Origin: an uncultured Acetatifactor sp. | Lineage (GTDB): Bacteria; Bacillota; Clostridia; Lachnospirales; Lachnospiraceae | Assembly (NCBI GenBank): GCA_947644185.1 | Contig: CANRZC010000135.1 | Coordinates: 1-6,506, forward strand | DNA: 6,506 nucleotides | Direction: 5' to 3' | The notes under the pieces: model-generated | Told to the model about the DNA's origin: nothing | The model's database searches: none | What the model saw: the letters and a program-made list of their open reading frames with translations, nothing else | Made by a program: the position numbers and the translations under genes | In this document: piece after piece, positions 4,854 through 6,506 of the stretch | Position numbering within the stretch: position 1 is the stretch's first letter | Layout of the letters: the number at the start of each line of letters is the position of its first letter

Positions 4854-6305
4854 CTATATCAGCAAAACATTCAACCTCTCAATCTCCGCATCCTCAGGCC
4901 CAGTCATAGAACAGCCCTTTTCCTTTGCGTAGACAATGTACTCTAAAATCTCTTTTGTGACCTGCTCCCCTGGGGCCAGAATGGGGATCCCTGGCGGATA
5001 GCACATGACGAACTCGCTGCAAATCCGCCCTATGGTCTCTTGCAGAGGCAGCGACTCTTTCTCCGCGTAGAAGGCGCTCTGGGGTGACACCACCACTTTG
5101 GGCTCCACATATTCCTGGGTATATAGATTCGCATTCTGCCTGCTGTATTTTCGCTTAATTTCCTCCAAGGCTCCAATCAATCGCTCAGTGTCCCGTTCTC
5201 TGTCCCCGATGGAGATGTATGCCAGCACATTGGCAATATCGCCCAATTCCATCTGAATATCGTACTCGTCCCGGAGCAGGTCATAGACCTCAATGCCAGC
5301 CAGCCCTATTCCCAAAGTATTCACGGTCAGCTTTGTCCCATCAAAGTCAAAAATGCTGTCCCCATTCACAAGCTCCCTGGTATACGCGTAATAGCCGCCT
5401 ATGTCATTGATTTCTCTCCTGGCATACTCTGCTAACGCCATCACCTTGGCAAACTCCTGCTTTCCCCGCAAAAACAGATTGCGGCGGGAGATGTCCAGGC
5501 TGGCCAGCAGAAGGTAAGAGGCGCTTGTAGTCTGAGTCAGATTGATAATTTGCCGCACATAGCCAGCATTCATATCTGGCCCCAGGAGTAGAAAAGAGCT
5601 CTGGGTCAGACTTCCCCCGGATTTGTGCATGCTCACAGAAGCCATGTCTGCGCCGGCTGCCATGCCAGACAGCGGCATATTTTCTCCAAAATAAAAGTGA
5701 GTCCCGTGGGCCTCGTCCACCAGCACCTTCATGCCATGTCCATGGGCCAATTTTACAATGCTCTTTAGGTCCGAGCAAATCCCGTAGTAGGTGGGATTGT
5801 TTACCAGCACTGCCACAGCGTCCGGGTATTCTAAAATGGTCCTTTCCACCTGTGACACCTTCATGCCCAGCGCAATGCCAAGGCTGGCATCCATGTCTGG
5901 GTTCACATAGATGGGGATGGCACCGCAGAGCACCAGAGCGTTGATGACGCTTCTGTGGACATTTCTGGGCAGGATAATCTTGTCTCCCTTTTTGCACACA
6001 CTCAGCACCATGCTCTGCACAGAGGAGGTGGTTCCCCCTACCATCAAAAAGGCCTGGGCCGCCCCGAAGGCATCCGCTGCCAGCTCCTCCGCCTCCTTGA
6101 TGACAGAGATGGGATGGCACAGATTGTCCAGAGACTTCATAGAGTTCACATCGATGGACATACATTGCTTTCCTAAAAGCTTTGTCAGCTCTGGATTGCC
6201 CTGGCCTCTTTTGTGTCCTGGCACGTCAAAGGGTACGATCCGCTCCCCGCGAAATGCCTCCAACGCCTCATAGATAGGCGCTCTTTCCTGGTCATGCTGC
6301 CCCAT
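4854..6305 (-). CDS. speA: Orn/Lys/Arg decarboxylase, SpeA-type arginine decarboxylase
   Basis: The 483-residue PLP enzyme of the alpha-family (fold I) closely matches the Bacillus SpeA arginine decarboxylase pattern and length (about 490 residues). It lacks the N-terminal wing domain of the long inducible enterobacterial decarboxylases. It removes CO2 from a basic amino acid, probably arginine to give agmatine; lysine or ornithine cannot be excluded. Landmarks are VPGHKRGQG at 28-36, the cofactor-phosphate segment GGTTSSVQSM at 90-99, LPRNVHRSV at 112-120, NNPTYYG at 169-175, and VDEAHGTHF at 196-204 (Asp197 for the PLP nitrogen). SMHKSGGSLTQSS follows at 225-237 with Lys228 forming the Schiff base. 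The C-terminal domain has FVMCYPPGIPILAPGE near residues 440-455, the usual family signature. The start at ATG 6305 has AGAGGG about seven bases upstream. Expected relatives then convert agmatine to putrescine, but no agmatinase or deiminase gene is present here. First recognised enzyme of the operon with speE. Confidence 0.92.
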   Translation of the reverse strand: MGQHDQERAPIYEALEAFRGERIVPFDVPGHKRGQGNPELTKLLGKQCMSIDVNSMKSLDNLCHPISVIKEAEELAADAFGAAQAFLMVGGTTSSVQSMVLSVCKKGDKIILPRNVHRSVINALVLCGAIPIYVNPDMDASLGIALGMKVSQVERTILEYPDAVAVLVNNPTYYGICSDLKSIVKLAHGHGMKVLVDEAHGTHFYFGENMPLSGMAAGADMASVSMHKSGGSLTQSSFLLLGPDMNAGYVRQIINLTQTTSASYLLLASLDISRRNLFLRGKQEFAKVMALAEYARREINDIGGYYAYTRELVNGDSIFDFDGTKLTVNTLGIGLAGIEVYDLLRDEYDIQMELGDIANVLAYISIGDRERDTERLIGALEEIKRKYSRQNANLYTQEYVEPKVVVSPQSAFYAEKESLPLQETIGRICSEFVMCYPPGIPILAPGEQVTKEILEYIVYAKEKGCSMTGPEDAEIERLNVLLI

Positions 6306-6408
6306 TTTCCATCCCTCTCTCTAAGCAGAACGCTTCCCTGCCCTGCAGCTGCTTCTCTGCCCTGTATCTCATTGCCTGAAGCTCTTCGCCCCGTTCAAAT
6401 ATTGTCAT
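6292..6408 (-). CDS. Possible 38-residue small ORF overlapping the speA start
   Basis: An ATG at 6408-6406 opens a 38-codon frame ending in TGA at 6294-6292, which overlaps the first 14 bases of speA. The peptide starts MTIFERGEELQAMRYRAEK and is charged, Arg/Glu-rich and probably helical. A weak GGGA lies about eight bases upstream, and the frame begins 12 nt after the stop of the upstream partial gene, so it would fit tightly in the operon. Overlap with speA would allow translational coupling. No family is recognised, and a chance ORF is quite possible at this length. The alternative is an untranslated leader. Confidence 0.35.
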   Translation of the reverse strand: MTIFERGEELQAMRYRAEKQLQGREAFCLERGMENGAA

Positions 6409-6420
6409 GATTGCATCCCA

Positions 6421-6506
6421 TCAATAAATGTTCCTGCCGCTGTAGATCTCAATCATCTCCCTGCGCAGATTCCCCATGATCTCCAGCCGCAGCTTGGGCG
6501 GCAGCT
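6421..6506 (-). CDS. C-terminal fragment of an unidentified gene upstream of speA
   Basis: From the right edge a minus-strand frame encodes 27 residues and ends in TGA at 6423-6421. The fragment contains LPPKLRLEIMGNLRREMIEI and ends YSGRNIY. It looks like a natural basic helical C-terminus, and the same frame is open to the edge. It lies 115 bp before the speA start, in the same direction, so it may be the preceding gene of the operon. Too little is present to name the family. Confidence 0.5.
   Translation of the reverse strand, partial: LPPKLRLEIMGNLRREMIEIYSGRNIY

Noticed and set aside
5404..6165. 253-codon minus-strand ORF inside speA
   Set aside because: It is a shifted frame on the same strand as speA, Gly/His/Cys-rich and without family motifs, while speA has every expected motif.

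Overview
The window most resembles a Firmicutes genome of the Clostridia, probably a gut Lachnospiraceae. This is inferred from strong AGGAGG-type ribosome binding sites, the moderate-to-high GC content of the coding regions, a degenerate Rpn/PD-(D/E)XK 'putative transposase' gene of the kind dispersed in those genomes, and a Bacillus/Clostridium-type SpeA decarboxylase. No rRNA, tRNA, CRISPR array or complete insertion sequence was seen.

Left part (1-2554). A partial minus-strand ORF (143 to 1) runs off the left edge and diverges from a plus-strand gene starting at 177. Their Shine-Dalgarno sequences are the two arms of one perfect 8-bp inverted repeat (150-174). The plus gene (177-962) belongs to the Rpn-like family but appears to have lost its central nuclease core by an in-frame internal deletion. 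It keeps the N-terminal segment, the conserved post-core segment and a C-terminal pair of tandem repeats. A gap of about 135 bp follows, with two 10-bp palindromes and a perfect 11-bp inverted repeat that overlaps a possible promoter. Next is a secreted SGNH/GDSL hydrolase (1097-2554) with a signal peptide and a C-terminal extension ending in a coiled coil.

Convergent junction (2555-2664). This 110-bp GC-rich spacer holds several short direct repeats, two of them 8/9 matches to the DnaA box. No clear intrinsic terminator is visible.

Right part (6506 to 2665, all minus strand). This looks like a polyamine operon. In transcription order it has the 3' end of an unidentified gene, a 38-codon small ORF overlapping the next start, a PLP-dependent Orn/Lys/Arg decarboxylase of the SpeA type, an SpeE aminopropyltransferase, and a carboxynorspermidine/carboxyspermidine synthase of the saccharopine dehydrogenase family. 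Gaps are 27 and 38 nt. The decarboxylase would supply agmatine or a diamine. SpeE would extend putrescine using decarboxylated SAM, while the synthase would couple a diamine to aspartate semialdehyde. The operon therefore encodes parts of both known spermidine routes. The partner enzymes SpeD and NspC are not in the window, and the operon stops directly after the synthase, where NspC would often be expected.

The polyamine genes are readily recognised families. The most unusual signals are the shared divergent ribosome-binding-site palindrome, the core-deleted Rpn-like protein, the promoter-overlapping inverted repeat, and the truncated-looking polyamine operon.
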